This document shows positions 27,980 through 36,827 of a DNA stretch of 64,000 nt, piece after piece. This DNA is from Methanococcus maripaludis (lineage in GTDB: Archaea; AGJL01; Methanococci; Methanococcales; Methanococcaceae). Under the pieces are notes generated by a model. The model did no database searches. It was not told the origin of the DNA and saw only the letters and a program-made list of their open reading frames with translations. The DNA lies in contig NZ_JACDUL010000001.1 of assembly GCF_013760955.1 (NCBI RefSeq), positions 465,928-529,927 on the forward strand. The letters are read 5' to 3'. How positions within the stretch are numbered: position 1 is the first letter of the stretch; every line of letters begins with the position of its first letter. The translations under genes were made by a program, and so were the position numbers.

Positions 27980-28621
27980 ATGGATTATCAAACATTACTC
28001 CTTGTGTTAATTTCCGGTATAATAGGTTATGTGTTCACAAAAATATCAAAATCTATGACAGGATACTACCTAGTTCTTGTACTAATGTGTACGATTAATA
28101 CATACGTACTTTTGGAAATGGCATTGAAAACATTGAGTACTGAGGGCATTGTTCCAGTTATCGGATTTTCAATAGCTACAATGGTAGTATTTGAAATTTC
28201 AAGAGCATATTTTGATAACTCATTGAGTATTGATACCTCAAGTTTTCGCGGTCTCCAAGAATTTGGGCTTGAGTACTACATAGCCATTATTTTATTCTAC
28301 TCGGCATTGTTGTTCGTATTTTTACTATATATCATACCACTGGGATACATGAGTATGATATATATTTCAGTGATTATGCTGATTACATCATTTGCACTTG
28401 TTGGAAACAGTATTGTTCGGTACTGGGCATTTGAACTATACTTGGTAGTATACCTGATATTAATGGTCGGTTTAATCTTGTTGAATGTAATAGAAATTGA
28501 ATACTATCCAACAGTACTTGCCCCATATCTGTTTGTTCTAGTATATTACTTGGAAATGAGATCGTTTATAAAAAAAAGAGCTTCGGGAAGAATTTCATTG
28601 AAAAAAACTCTTCTAAGATAA
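27980..28621 (+). CDS. Polytopic membrane protein, unknown function
   Basis: 213 residues with about seven predicted membrane helices and a short basic C-terminal tail (KKRASGRISLKKTLLR). There is no signal peptide or known motif. GAAGGAA precedes the ATG. It is followed after zero bases by the convergent metallophosphoesterase. I do not recognise the family. Confidence 0.6.
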   Translation: MDYQTLLLVLISGIIGYVFTKISKSMTGYYLVLVLMCTINTYVLLEMALKTLSTEGIVPVIGFSIATMVVFEISRAYFDNSLSIDTSSFRGLQEFGLEYYIAIILFYSALLFVFLLYIIPLGYMSMIYISVIMLITSFALVGNSIVRYWAFELYLVVYLILMVGLILLNVIEIEYYPTVLAPYLFVLVYYLEMRSFIKKRASGRISLKKTLLR

Positions 28622-29305
28622 TCACAAATCATGTATTTCCAAATTTTTAGTTTTTGTATCATATATAAAAAATCCTGTCGAAGAAGGGTTTACTATTAAT
28701 GAATTTCCGATTTTATCAATGCACCTGCTTTCATGAATATGGCCGCATGCACACAAAACCGGTTTAAATTCTTCGACAATTTTTCTAACTGCACTGCTTC
28801 CAACGTTTCCCGCATCATACCTGTCAGCCATTGTATCTTTTGGAGGGACGTGAGAAATTAAAATAAAATTATTTTTAATGTCCATATTTTCATCTTTTAA
28901 AATATTAATAAACCTATTATATATCTCGTCTTCAGAATACTCATTTGGACTGCATATGGGGGTCTTGTTTGATCCCCCTAGTCCGATAAAAATAGTATCA
29001 TCGAATTTAACCATTTTTTCATCAACATTTAAACCCGATTCGTTCATTTTTTCTTTTACATCTGAACATTCCCAGTTTCCAGGAATTAAAAAAACTTTTA
29101 TCCTTTCGTTTAAATTTTTTAAAAAATCAATAATTCTAGTATCCCCTTCATGGACGATATCGCACGAATCATTCTGATTCTCTGACTTCACAAAGCTACG
29201 CTTCGTAAAATCTCCAGAAATTAAAATAGCGTCAGGTTTGTATCTTAAAAGTTTATCAAAATTAATTATACGGTCATGTAAGTCTGTTAATCCAATAATT
29301 CTCAT
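28622..29305 (-). CDS. Calcineurin-like metallophosphoesterase
   Basis: The 227 residues carry the five metallophosphoesterase motifs in order: D-x-H as DLHDR (8-10), GDF (31-33), GNWEC in place of GNH(D/E), HVPP and GHIHES. These bind two metals and hydrolyse phosphoesters. The substrate is unknown; small archaeal members of this type act on cyclic nucleotides or phosphodiesters. The pilin genes that lie upstream on the same strand end 14 bases before its start, so it could be read with them. Confidence 0.85.
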   Translation of the reverse strand: MRIIGLTDLHDRIINFDKLLRYKPDAILISGDFTKRSFVKSENQNDSCDIVHEGDTRIIDFLKNLNERIKVFLIPGNWECSDVKEKMNESGLNVDEKMVKFDDTIFIGLGGSNKTPICSPNEYSEDEIYNRFINILKDENMDIKNNFILISHVPPKDTMADRYDAGNVGSSAVRKIVEEFKPVLCACGHIHESRCIDKIGNSLIVNPSSTGFFIYDTKTKNLEIHDL

Positions 29306-29319
29306 AGAACCGCCATAAA

Positions 29320-29541
29320 TTATCCTGAGAGGTTTGACAGTTCTGCAGTAGCATCGGATATCGCATCTGCGAGTGCCTGTGTTGTCTGGTTTGTTGAATT
29401 TGTTATCTGTTTTCCAGTATTTGATACATTACTTGCGTAGAAGTATGCTGCGATTGCTGCAACTGCAACTGCTGCCATTACCAGAATACCGATTTCCATT
29501 GATAACTGACCTTTTTTTGAAATTAACTTTTTTATAACCAT
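29320..29541 (-). CDS. Type IV-like pilin with class III signal peptide (third tandem copy)
   Basis: 73 residues. The leader ends KKG, followed by QLSMEIGIL, the Q-x-S-x-E-x3-L motif cut by the EppA peptidase in M. maripaludis. The mature protein of about 62 residues is one hydrophobic helix plus a short tail with four N-X-S/T sequons (NVS, NST, NQT, NLS). It resembles the major pilin EpdE but has a divergent tail. It is probably co-transcribed with the two pilin genes upstream. Confidence 0.85.
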   Translation of the reverse strand: MVIKKLISKKGQLSMEIGILVMAAVAVAAIAAYFYASNVSNTGKQITNSTNQTTQALADAISDATAELSNLSG

Positions 29542-29559
29542 TATAAAACTCCTTAAAAG

Positions 29560-29781
29560 TTAGCTAGAATTTATAGAAGACCAGTTTATGGAATTATTTT
29601 GGATTAATTCTATTTGATTATGGGTTTCGCTTAGTTCGGAACTCCAATCCACACTTGCTGCTTTTGCATTTTTAGCGTAGGAGTATGCTGCGATTGCTGC
29701 AACTGCAACTGCTGCTGCAACGAGGATACCAATCTCCATTGATACCTGACCTTTTTTTGATGTTAGTTTAAAAAATACCAT
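29560..29781 (-). CDS. Type IV-like pilin with class III signal peptide (second tandem copy)
   Basis: 73 residues with leader ending KKG and processing motif QVSMEIGIL. The hydrophobic helix is nearly identical to its neighbours. Tail with three sequons (NNS, NWS, NSS); the last residues NWSSINSS are shared with the first copy. This points to recent duplication followed by tail divergence. Confidence 0.85.
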   Translation of the reverse strand: MVFFKLTSKKGQVSMEIGILVAAAVAVAAIAAYSYAKNAKAASVDWSSELSETHNQIELIQNNSINWSSINSS

Positions 29782-29833
29782 CCACTATCCCCAAATAATA
29801 AAAAAATTAAAAATAGTTAAAGAATAGCTGCCA

Positions 29834-30061
29834 TTATGCGCTAGAATTTATGGAAGACCAGTTTACACTGCTGTCTGTAACTGCTTCCAACTGATCGAGT
29901 GTATCGGTTACCTTACCTGTTGTATCTTCACTTGCTGCTTTTGCATTTTTAGCGTAGAAGTATGCTGCGATTGCTGCAACTGCAACTGCTGCTGCAACGA
30001 GGATACCAATCTCCATTGATACCTGACCTTTTTTTGATGTTAATTTTTCTAAAAATTTCAT
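29834..30061 (-). CDS. Type IV-like pilin, closest to major pilin EpdE (first tandem copy)
   Basis: 75 residues. Leader MKFLEKLTSKKG, then QVSMEIGIL for EppA cleavage, an alanine/valine-rich helix, and a tail of about 30 residues with two sequons. In M. maripaludis the very short major pilin EpdE has this form and genome location, and is made by pilus-specific rather than archaellum-specific processing. A TATA-like AAATATATATATTC on the minus strand lies near 30115-30130, and GGTGG precedes the start, so this is the promoter-proximal copy. Confidence 0.87.
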   Translation of the reverse strand: MKFLEKLTSKKGQVSMEIGILVAAAVAVAAIAAYFYAKNAKAASEDTTGKVTDTLDQLEAVTDSSVNWSSINSSA

Positions 30062-30200
30062 TGAATACCACCTGAACAGTGTTATAGGTTCATTAATCCA
30101 TATATGCCACAGAATATATATATTTATTTATTTAGTTTTGAACATTAAAGATAGTATAATAATCGATACGATCGAAGAATAACTTTTAAAAGAAAAAAAG

Positions 30201-30364
30201 TGGAAGTACTGGGATTTGAACCCAGGTCCAGGGATTTCTCCTGCATCGGGCTTTAGTCCACGCAACAAACTTGTGTTTGTGCGCCTTAAAAATCCTTAGA
30301 TTCTTAAGAAGGCCATATAGGCACTTGGAGTCCCCGATGATAGACCAGACTACACCATACTCCC
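30201..30364 (-). tRNA. tRNA-Trp (CCA) with intron
   Basis: Exon 1 is 30325-30364 and exon 2 is 30201-30235. The acceptor GGGAGTA/TACTTCC, anticodon stem GGGGA/TCCCT and loop CTCCAA|A give anticodon CCA, with an intron after position 37, the usual archaeal site. The T-arm CTGGG-TTCAAAT-CCCAG is canonical. The intron limits follow from restoring the anticodon loop. Confidence 0.9.
30236..30324 (-). other. tRNA-Trp intron, 89 bases
   Basis: The intron interrupts the anticodon loop after position 37. In several euryarchaea the tRNA-Trp intron is a C/D-box RNA that guides 2'-O-methylation of the same pre-tRNA. Here I see no clean box C and box D pair, only a strong internal hairpin (CACAAACACAAGTTTGTTGCGTG), so the guide role is unproven. 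Confidence 0.75.
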
Positions 30365-30476
30365 TATTGCACATTATAAGAATAAAAAAAGATATATATA
30401 TAATTTACTGTTAAATCCATTATTTAGTAATTTCTTTGATTGCGATTTTTAGTAGTGTAAAATAAAATTTGAAAAT

Positions 30477-30674
30477 ATGATCGATCTCGCTTTTGAAATA
30501 GTTCTTCCAATAGCATTTGGAATTATAATAGGTTATATACTTAAGAATGCATATAGTAACAACTGCTTTGTATTAATTGGATTTTTTACAGGAATTATCG
30601 TAACTGCATTTAGGCTCTACAGATTTATGAAAAAACATCAAAAACAGCTGAAAGAAAACAGAAAACGAAAATGA
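30477..30674 (+). CDS. Small two-helix membrane protein
   Basis: 65 residues with two membrane helices (about 4-24 and 30-48) and a very basic tail. In size and layout it is like AtpZ/AtpI-type small proteins, but the identity is weak. There is no good ribosome-binding site, so it may be leaderless. It ends 20 bases before cbf5. Confidence 0.5.
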   Translation: MIDLAFEIVLPIAFGIIIGYILKNAYSNNCFVLIGFFTGIIVTAFRLYRFMKKHQKQLKENRKRK

Positions 30675-30694
30675 CAGGTTGATTAGGTGAGATT

Positions 30695-31696
30695 TTGGAA
30701 TTAATTGTAAAAGAAGAATCAAAAACGGATTATAATTACGGATCTGATCCATACAAAAGAGACATAAAAACGCTTCTAAATACGGGACTTGTTGTAATCG
30801 ATAAGCCATCTGGCCCAACTTCCCACGAAGTTGCCGCATGGGTTAGAAACATGCTAAATTTAGTTAAAGCAGGGCATGGTGGAACGCTTGACCCAAAAGT
30901 TACAGGTGCACTTCCTGTAGCATTAGGAAACACCACAAAGTGTGTTCCGATCTGGCACATCCCTCCAAAAGAATACGTGTGTTTGATGCATCTGCATGAC
31001 GATGCTAAACTTGAAGATATTGAAAATATTTTCAAAGAATTTACTGGAAGAATTCATCAAAGACCCCCTTTAAAAGCTGCTGTCAAAAGAAGCCTTAGAA
31101 TTAGAAAAATATACGAAATTGAGATTTTGGAAATCGATGGTCGAGATATATTATTTAGAACAAAATGCCAGTCCGGAACGTATTTAAGAAAACTTGTAGA
31201 TGATATGGGAGAAGCTCTTGGAACATCTGCACACATGCAGGAACTTAGAAGAACGATTAGTGGGCCATTTTATGAAAATGAAGCCGTTTATTTGCAGGAT
31301 TTACTCGATGCATATATATTCTGGAAAGAAGACGGAAACGAAGAAGAATTAAGAAAATTAGTAAAACCTCTTGAATACGGGCTACAACACCTTAAAAAAA
31401 TAATTGTAAAGGATAGCGCAGTCGATGCAGTATGCCATGGAGCTACACTTTATTCTTCAGGAGTTTCAAAAATTGAAAAGGGAATTGGAACTGATGAAGT
31501 TGTTCTGATCGAAACACTAAAAGGAGAAGCCGTTGCAGTTGGAAAACCACTCATGAATACAAAAGACATGCTAAAAACCGAAGAAGGCGAAGTTGTAGAA
31601 ATAACGCGTGTGATAATGGAACCTGGGATCTATCCTAGAATCTGGAAAAAAAGAAATAAAAATGATAAAACTAAAGCGGAATCAAAGAAGAAATAA
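30695..31696 (+). CDS. truB: tRNA/rRNA pseudouridine synthase Cbf5 (TruB family)
   Basis: This is the catalytic subunit of H/ACA ribonucleoproteins, with Nop10, Gar1 and L7Ae, and it can also modify tRNA U55. 333 residues. The catalytic loop is GHGGTLDPKVTG with Asp66, then the RPPLKAAVKR and GTYLRKLVDD motifs, and a C-terminal PUA domain (about 240-320). The start is TTG 30695, four bases after AGGTGA. Nop10 is at 48939 in this window. Confidence 0.95.
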   Translation: MELIVKEESKTDYNYGSDPYKRDIKTLLNTGLVVIDKPSGPTSHEVAAWVRNMLNLVKAGHGGTLDPKVTGALPVALGNTTKCVPIWHIPPKEYVCLMHLHDDAKLEDIENIFKEFTGRIHQRPPLKAAVKRSLRIRKIYEIEILEIDGRDILFRTKCQSGTYLRKLVDDMGEALGTSAHMQELRRTISGPFYENEAVYLQDLLDAYIFWKEDGNEEELRKLVKPLEYGLQHLKKIIVKDSAVDAVCHGATLYSSGVSKIEKGIGTDEVVLIETLKGEAVAVGKPLMNTKDMLKTEEGEVVEITRVIMEPGIYPRIWKKRNKNDKTKAESKKK

Positions 31697-31712
31697 ATTA
31701 GCGGTGAATATT

Positions 31713-31919
31713 ATGAAGATTATAATTGACGAAAATTACTGTAAAGGATGCGACATCTGCATTGAAGTGTGCCCAAAAGACGTTTACAAAAAGTCAGAAA
31801 CACTGAATAAAAAAGGAATTTACCCGCCCATTCCAGTAAACCCAAAAGAATGTACAAACTGCCAGCTCTGCATATTACAATGCCCAGATCAGGCAATTAC
31901 TGTTGAAACTGAAGAATAA
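31713..31919 (+). CDS. Ferredoxin with two [4Fe-4S] motifs
   Basis: 68 residues with CKGCDICIEVCP and CTNCQLCILQCP, each a full C-x2-C-x2-C-x3-C motif. The spacing and the linker GIYPPIPVNPKEC are like the delta subunits of 2-oxoacid:ferredoxin oxidoreductases (KorD type), but no alpha, beta or gamma subunit is adjacent. GGTGA precedes ATG 31713. Confidence 0.88.
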   Translation: MKIIIDENYCKGCDICIEVCPKDVYKKSETLNKKGIYPPIPVNPKECTNCQLCILQCPDQAITVETEE

Positions 31920-31929
31920 ATGTGAAAAA

Positions 31930-32613
31930 ATGCTTGCAATTGCAACAAAACTTACTAAAATTAATTATGATTATGAAAAATTGCTTGAAATAAACAGAAC
32001 CGTTTCAAAATCTTTTGATTACCACGTTATAGATGCTGAAACTACTTTGTTAGATGAAAATATTCTTGAAGACTTAAAAAAAGCAGTTTTGACGGTTCAA
32101 AGTAAAAGAACCGATTCTTTTGAACTTTTGGAAAAATATGCATCATATGATTTTGATATATGCGTTGTTTTAGGAAATCGCGCATATCTTTCAGAAAAAG
32201 AGTCTAATTTTAAAAAAACAAGGATTTTGGATGTTTTAGAAAAAGCAGTTTCTTACAAAAATAAAATTTGGGTAGGAACTGAAGGGGTCGAAAAACTTGT
32301 AAAAGATTTTATCGAAAAAAACGATTTAATTTCTTATTATGTTTACGGCTGTGAAAATCCAGATATTTCTTCAAAAAAAGCAATTTACATACCTTATTGT
32401 AAAAAAATGGATGAAAATATTTTAAATTCCATGAAAAACTACCTTGGACGGCGTGAAGATTATCACGGAAACTGGCAAGATTTTATAATTTCACTTGAAG
32501 ACTTAAAAAATAAAGATTTAAATAAATTTAAAGACCATGTTATTGTTGGATATCCAATAAATCAGGATTATGAAAATATTTTAAACTTTAAAAATAAATT
32601 TTTGAAAAAATAA
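31930..32613 (+). CDS. Uncharacterised protein, 227 residues
   Basis: Soluble, mixed alpha/beta protein starting MLAIATKLTK, with GTGA five bases upstream. A repeating strand-helix pattern suggests an alpha/beta barrel, and I see a weak likeness to flavin or F420-dependent luciferase-type barrels (RILDVLEKAVSYKNKIWVG), but no cofactor motif. It follows the ferredoxin by 10 bases and may share its transcript. The function is unknown. Confidence 0.6.
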   Translation: MLAIATKLTKINYDYEKLLEINRTVSKSFDYHVIDAETTLLDENILEDLKKAVLTVQSKRTDSFELLEKYASYDFDICVVLGNRAYLSEKESNFKKTRILDVLEKAVSYKNKIWVGTEGVEKLVKDFIEKNDLISYYVYGCENPDISSKKAIYIPYCKKMDENILNSMKNYLGRREDYHGNWQDFIISLEDLKNKDLNKFKDHVIVGYPINQDYENILNFKNKFLKK

Positions 32614-32626
32614 CTTTTTTTATTTA

Positions 32627-33184
32627 TTATTTTTTTATCGAATTCATGAACCGGTGTTTTATTTCTGTTGGAACTAAATTGATATTTGGAACGTTTTCGT
32701 TGTGTGGTTTTGCTTTTGCCACAATTACTTTTGTGCCGGATTCACTTAATGCGAGTTTGAGTGCATCCCTTAACTGTTCTTCATTAGCTACACCAATTGA
32801 ATCTATTCCGCATGCTTTTGAAACCTGGTATAAATCAGTACAGGTCGAATGAGTTTCCTGATTTCCAGTTGATCCGTAAGCGCAGTTGTCGACAATTAAT
32901 AGTAAAAAGTCTTTTGGAGCAGTTTTTCCAATTGTTGCAAGAGAGCCCATGTTCATCAGAACAGAACCATCCCCATCAATTGCAATTACCTTTTCATCTA
33001 CAGAAAGTGCTAACCCATGTCCGATGGATGATGATAAACCCATCGATCCTAACATGTAGAAGTTTTTTTCCCTGTCGTTTATTTTAAAGAGTTCTTTACT
33101 TGGGATTCCGATGTTACAAACAACTATTTCATCGGTCACGTATTCCAGTAAAATTTTAATAATTTCATATCTTGTAAGTTCCAT
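32627..33184 (-). CDS. comE: Sulfopyruvate decarboxylase subunit beta (ComE)
   Basis: This is the thiamine-diphosphate-binding beta subunit that decarboxylates sulfopyruvate to sulfoacetaldehyde in coenzyme M synthesis. 185 residues. The TPP motif runs from GDGSVLMNMGS to IVDNCAYGSTGNQ. The alpha subunit ComD is not adjacent. The start is one base from the end of the HisA-like gene upstream, suggesting a joint transcript. Confidence 0.92.
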   Translation of the reverse strand: MELTRYEIIKILLEYVTDEIVVCNIGIPSKELFKINDREKNFYMLGSMGLSSSIGHGLALSVDEKVIAIDGDGSVLMNMGSLATIGKTAPKDFLLLIVDNCAYGSTGNQETHSTCTDLYQVSKACGIDSIGVANEEQLRDALKLALSESGTKVIVAKAKPHNENVPNINLVPTEIKHRFMNSIKK

Positions 33185-33185
33185 A

Positions 33186-33854
33186 CTATTCCCCGTACTT
33201 TTGAATTATTTTTTTTAAATCGAGTTTTCCATTGTGTATTGTAGTTCCAATCAATACTCCAGAAATTCCAAGTTCCTTTGAAATTTTCAAATCTTCTTCA
33301 GATTTAATTCCGCCACCAATATATATGGGATTACCTGTTTTTTCTAATATATCTGTTATTAATTCTACGTTAATTCCATTCTGAGTTCCAACTGATGAAA
33401 TATCTAATATTATTAAAGGCATTTTTTTATCAATTTCTTTTAAAAGTTCATCTAAATCATAATTTAAAAGTTTTCCATCCTTAAAATCAAGACTTAAAAT
33501 AATATGTTCCTCTTTTAAAATGGAAACATCATTTAGAGTTTCGGTACCAAGAATCGTCATTTCAGAATATTTTTTAACGTTTTCTAAATCGTTTCTGTCT
33601 TTGACTCCAAAATCAGTTATTTTAAAAATATCGAGACTTTTTACAATTTCAAAATTGTTTCCAGTACCCATTATCGAGTTTAAATCTGCGATATATACTT
33701 TTTTTGCCCCATTTTTCTTGTATTTTGTAATTATATCTTTAGGGTCTGAAGAATCGCATAAAACAGATTTTATTGGAACGTACTCTTTTCTATTCCCGCT
33801 TTTTCCAGAAACTGCTAAGCCATCCATTAAATCAATAACTGGTATAATCTCCAT
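33186..33854 (-). CDS. HisA/HisF-like TIM-barrel protein
   Basis: The 222 residues resemble phosphoribosyl-isomerase HisA (IPVIDLMDGLAV, YIADLNSIMGTG, YIGGGIKSEEDL, GVLIGTTIHNG), including both phosphate-binding loops. The family in methanogens is distinct from the true histidine enzyme, and the real hisF is at 63021. The product of this HisA-related group is unknown. It may be part of the coenzyme or formaldehyde metabolism that surrounds comE. Confidence 0.8.
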   Translation of the reverse strand: MEIIPVIDLMDGLAVSGKSGNRKEYVPIKSVLCDSSDPKDIITKYKKNGAKKVYIADLNSIMGTGNNFEIVKSLDIFKITDFGVKDRNDLENVKKYSEMTILGTETLNDVSILKEEHIILSLDFKDGKLLNYDLDELLKEIDKKMPLIILDISSVGTQNGINVELITDILEKTGNPIYIGGGIKSEEDLKISKELGISGVLIGTTIHNGKLDLKKIIQKYGE

Positions 33855-34001
33855 AAAAACACCTTTAAAACGAATAATAACTAAATCTAAAAATGAATTT
33901 CAAACTTGTAAATTATATAATTTTTCCTAATTTATAAATTAAAATAGATTCTTTCAAAAACCGAAATAATTTTGAAATAAATAATTTAAAAAGAGATTTT
34001 T
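33855..34001. other. Intergenic region between the HisA-like gene and fwuB
   Basis: AT-rich spacer of about 150 bases. It should hold the promoter for the HisA-like/comE pair on the minus strand (TATA-like TATATAATT near 33910). Nothing else is visible besides the adjoining SECIS. Confidence 0.4.
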
Positions 34002-34032
34002 GTTGAAGGGTCCAAAATGGTTTCCGTTCAAC
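34002..34032 (-). ncRNA. SECIS element of fwuB
   Basis: In the 3' untranslated region, 38 bases after the stop, GTTGAA pairs with TTCAAC. Inside lie GG/CC pairs, the A-rich internal loop (GAAA opposite a single A) and a short CC-ATTTT-GG cap. This is the archaeal SECIS plan that recruits selenocysteine insertion at the in-frame UGA. Confidence 0.85.
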
Positions 34033-34069
34033 GAGTTATTTTCTTCAGTCGTAGGATACCGAAATTTAA

Positions 34070-35383
34070 TTATTTCATTTCGTCGACCTTTTTGATCAAC
34101 ATTTTCATTATTTCTGCATCTGAAAGCATTCCTTCAGGAGCTTCGATAACTTTTCTTAGTTCGATTGGAACTCCGTCCATTCTGTAAGCAGTTCCTGTAA
34201 CTTCAAGTCCAGTTATTGCTGGAGGAATTACAATGTTGGAAATTACAGATGATGGAGTTTCGTGAGGATCGATACATACAAGCGGGATTTTTGCCATGTG
34301 CTGTACTGCTTTTTGAGGGAAGTGAGCACCAGCATCTGATGCAACGTTGATCATCATGTCGGTGTCTCCTCTCTGCAATACATCGTTTGAAGCAGTTTCT
34401 CCGGGGTTGTATCTTGGGTATCCTCTTGAGAAGTCTACACCGTATGGGTATCCAGTAACCCAGGTTGAAACCTGGTTGAATCCGTTAACGTTGTAGTGTC
34501 CCCTCATTGGAGTCAATACAAACTTAGTATATGCATTCATATCAATTACAAACTGAATAGCATTGTCAATAATTCTGTGTTTTCCCCTGCTCATTGTTAC
34601 GCCCATCGCGAAGAAGAGTGAACCAAACTGGGCATTTTTACAGATGTCGACTGCTTCGTAGATGGTTTCCGTTGGAACACCAGCAACTTGTTCAGCTTCA
34701 ATATTAAATCCTTTTGCTGCAGCTCTCAGAGCACTTACAAGCTCATAATCCTTATGAGGCTCCACTTGGAGGTGAATGTCAGCGAGTTTTGCAGTATCCG
34801 TTTTTCTCGGATCGACCACAATCATCTGTCTGTCTTGTCTTCCTCTTTGTCGGAAAAATCCTCTCGGGAATACTGAGTACCTGCTCATGTGTCTTGGATG
34901 AGCATGCATCGGGTTTGAACCCCAGAACAAGACAACGTCTGCTCTGTTTTTAGTTTCTCCTAATGTTGAAACAGGGTATCCTACATCCTGTACAGCTAAA
35001 AGTGAAGGCCCGTGTCAAACACTCGCGGTGTTATCCACAATAGCTTTCGTTTTTTCAGCCAATAATACACCTAATTGTTGTGCATGGCATTCTGCAGAAC
35101 TCCACCCGTAAATGAGTGGTAACTTTGCTTCGACGAGTAACCTTGCGGTTTCTTCTGTCGCAGTCTCGTAGTCAACCTTTTTAAAGTCATCTTTTTTATT
35201 TTCCCTCATGAGGGGGTTTTCATGTCTTACAGCGCCCTCGAAGTGCATAAATTTTGCATTTCCGATTCTACATGCATTTCTAGTCCCAACTACATGGTTA
35301 TTTTCTACAAGAACTTCGATATCATCACAAAGAGTTCCACAGAATGGACATACGACATTCTTAAACACTTCCACTTTTATCAC
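34070..35383 (-). CDS. fwuB: Formylmethanofuran dehydrogenase subunit B, selenocysteine-containing (FwuB)
   Basis: Catalytic, tungsten/molybdopterin-binding subunit of the enzyme that reduces CO2 to formylmethanofuran in the first step of methanogenesis. The frame has 437 residues if UGA at 35015-35017 is read as selenocysteine at position 123, directly before HGPSLL; this is the metal ligand position, Cys in the other isoform. The N-terminus carries [10 protein letters not shown] for a [4Fe-4S] cluster. Without recoding it would split into two open frames. Ends the hdr/vhu operon, and VhuB is 19 bases upstream, in line with the known Hdr-Vhu-Fwd electron-bifurcating complex. Confidence 0.95.
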
Positions 35384-35402
35384 CCAAAAAAAATGGGAAT
35401 GG

Positions 35403-36590
35403 TTATTTCAATATCAATGCTTCTTTTTTGACCTTGTTACATGCTTCAATACATTTCAAGCACATTACACAGTATCCTTTGAGAGGCATTTTGTCGTCAC
35501 CGGTAAGTTCCAGTGTTTTCTGTGGACATACGTCTACACATTCGCCGCATTCATTACATAATGCAGGGCTGAATTCAACTCTTGTGTATTCCTTACCTTC
35601 ATGAACCACTTTGCCCATTTTTAAAGCGCCGGTTGGACACTTCATTGCACAAGCACCGCATCGAATACACATTGCGAATTCGTTTGCTTTTTCGGTTTTT
35701 TTCTTTGAAGGTAATTCTAATCCTTTCGGATTAACTACTTTTATTGCACCTGTTGGACACTTCAGTGCACAAGGTCCACAGTATGCACATTTATCTTCTA
35801 ACCAGACAAGACCTTCGTCAGTAACTGGTTTTGCGCTTGCATATTCAACTTCCAAGCTAATAGCTTCAACTGGACAGCTTTCTACACATAGTCCACATGC
35901 AGGACATGCAACTGGTAATTTAACACCTAAAGCTTCACCATTGTATTCAATCATTGAACCAGGACATGCTTCAACACACTTTTCACAACCAATACATTCT
36001 TCCTCATTAACTGTGAAAGATTTGATTGTTTTCTGTCTTTTTTGAGGCATTTTTCCTGCTACAAAGATTGCGTTCCATGGACAGGTTTGTGAACATACCG
36101 TACAGTATATACACTTGTCTGTATCGATTACTGCGATATCTTTGATAGATATTGCATCAACCGGGCACTCTGGAACACATACACCACAAGCAACACAGTC
36201 TTTTGTAACTGCAATTGGTTCTTGTGGAATAATTATTTCTTTTTTAGGCTTTTCAGCTTTTCCAGGAAGTGAAATTATTTCAGCAGGGCAGATATCAACA
36301 CATTTCTCACAAAGAACACAGTGTCCTTTGGAGTACGGGAATCTGTCATCTACTTTTTTGATTCCTTGAGGGCATGCTTTTGCACATGCTCCATCTAAAT
36401 CACATTTACTTCCGTTGAAAACTAATTTTCCATCTTTAACAACTAATGCCCCTGTCGGACATGCGTTAGCACAACTAAAGCACTGAATACATGTCTTGAA
36501 GGGGGCAATCTCTATTGCCTCTGTCGGGCATGCCTTCGCACAGGCATTACACACAAGGCAAGCATCCTCTTGAATAGATATTCCTGCCAA
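35403..36590 (-). CDS. vhuB: Polyferredoxin VhuB
   Basis: 395 residues with twelve ferredoxin-type motifs of the C-x2-C-x2-C-x3-C(P) kind, one of them ([12 protein letters not shown]) with wider spacing. It is an electron wire associated with the Vhu hydrogenase and Hdr/Fwd. The start is TTG 36590, with GGGGGTTG just upstream. The gene lies between vhuU and fwuB. Confidence 0.95.
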   Translation of the reverse strand: MAGISIQEDACLVCNACAKACPTEAIEIAPFKTCIQCFSCANACPTGALVVKDGKLVFNGSKCDLDGACAKACPQGIKKVDDRFPYSKGHCVLCEKCVDICPAEIISLPGKAEKPKKEIIIPQEPIAVTKDCVACGVCVPECPVDAISIKDIAVIDTDKCIYCTVCSQTCPWNAIFVAGKMPQKRQKTIKSFTVNEEECIGCEKCVEACPGSMIEYNGEALGVKLPVACPACGLCVESCPVEAISLEVEYASAKPVTDEGLVWLEDKCAYCGPCALKCPTGAIKVVNPKGLELPSKKKTEKANEFAMCIRCGACAMKCPTGALKMGKVVHEGKEYTRVEFSPALCNECGECVDVCPQKTLELTGDDKMPLKGYCVMCLKCIEACNKVKKEALILK

Positions 36591-36643
36591 ATGACAACCC
36601 CCGAAAAAATTTTTAAAGGTATGGGGCCTTCTATTGAAGGTTT

Positions 36644-36673
36644 CTCTAGCCTCCCATTAGGGTTCGGTTAGAG
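36644..36673 (-). ncRNA. SECIS element of vhuU
   Basis: Begins five bases after the vhuU stop. Outer stem CTCTAACC/GGCTAGAG with one mismatch, internal loop GAA opposite A, inner stem CCC/GGG, tetraloop TAAT. It fits the archaeal SECIS consensus well. Confidence 0.88.
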
Positions 36674-36678
36674 AATAT

Positions 36679-36813
36679 TTATTCTTCTTTTATGACTTCA
36701 AGGAGAACTTTTCCTTGTTCGTCTTTTACAATCATGTGCGCTGCACATGAATATCATGGATCGTATGCCCTTAGCACGATCTCGATTAAATTTAATTTTG
36801 CCTCATCTACCAT
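36679..36813 (-). CDS. vhuU: F420-non-reducing hydrogenase subunit VhuU, selenocysteine-containing
   Basis: This 44-residue selenoprotein carries the C-terminal end of the [NiFe] hydrogenase large subunit as a separate polypeptide. UGA at 36754-36756 is selenocysteine 20 in DPUYSCAAH, a direct nickel ligand. Removal of the tail after the His of the DPxxxCxxH motif would be expected, as for other large subunits. It begins 14 bases after vhuA, and the SECIS follows at once. It is so short and interrupted that plain gene finders miss it. Confidence 0.95.
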
Positions 36814-36827
36814 CTTTACCACCGTGC

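Noticed and set aside
34070..34930. Separate short FwuB gene
   Set aside because: It is the C-terminal part of FwuB after Sec123; the intervening codons continue the family sequence.
35611..36369. Plus-strand open frames opposite vhuB
   Set aside because: They mirror the repeated cysteine motifs of the polyferredoxin and have no coding signs of their own.
36641..36673. CCTTC-AATA-GAAGG hairpin at 36626-36640 as SECIS of vhuU
   Set aside because: It lacks the GAA/A internal loop; the structure at 36644-36673 fits the archaeal consensus and lies nearer to the stop.
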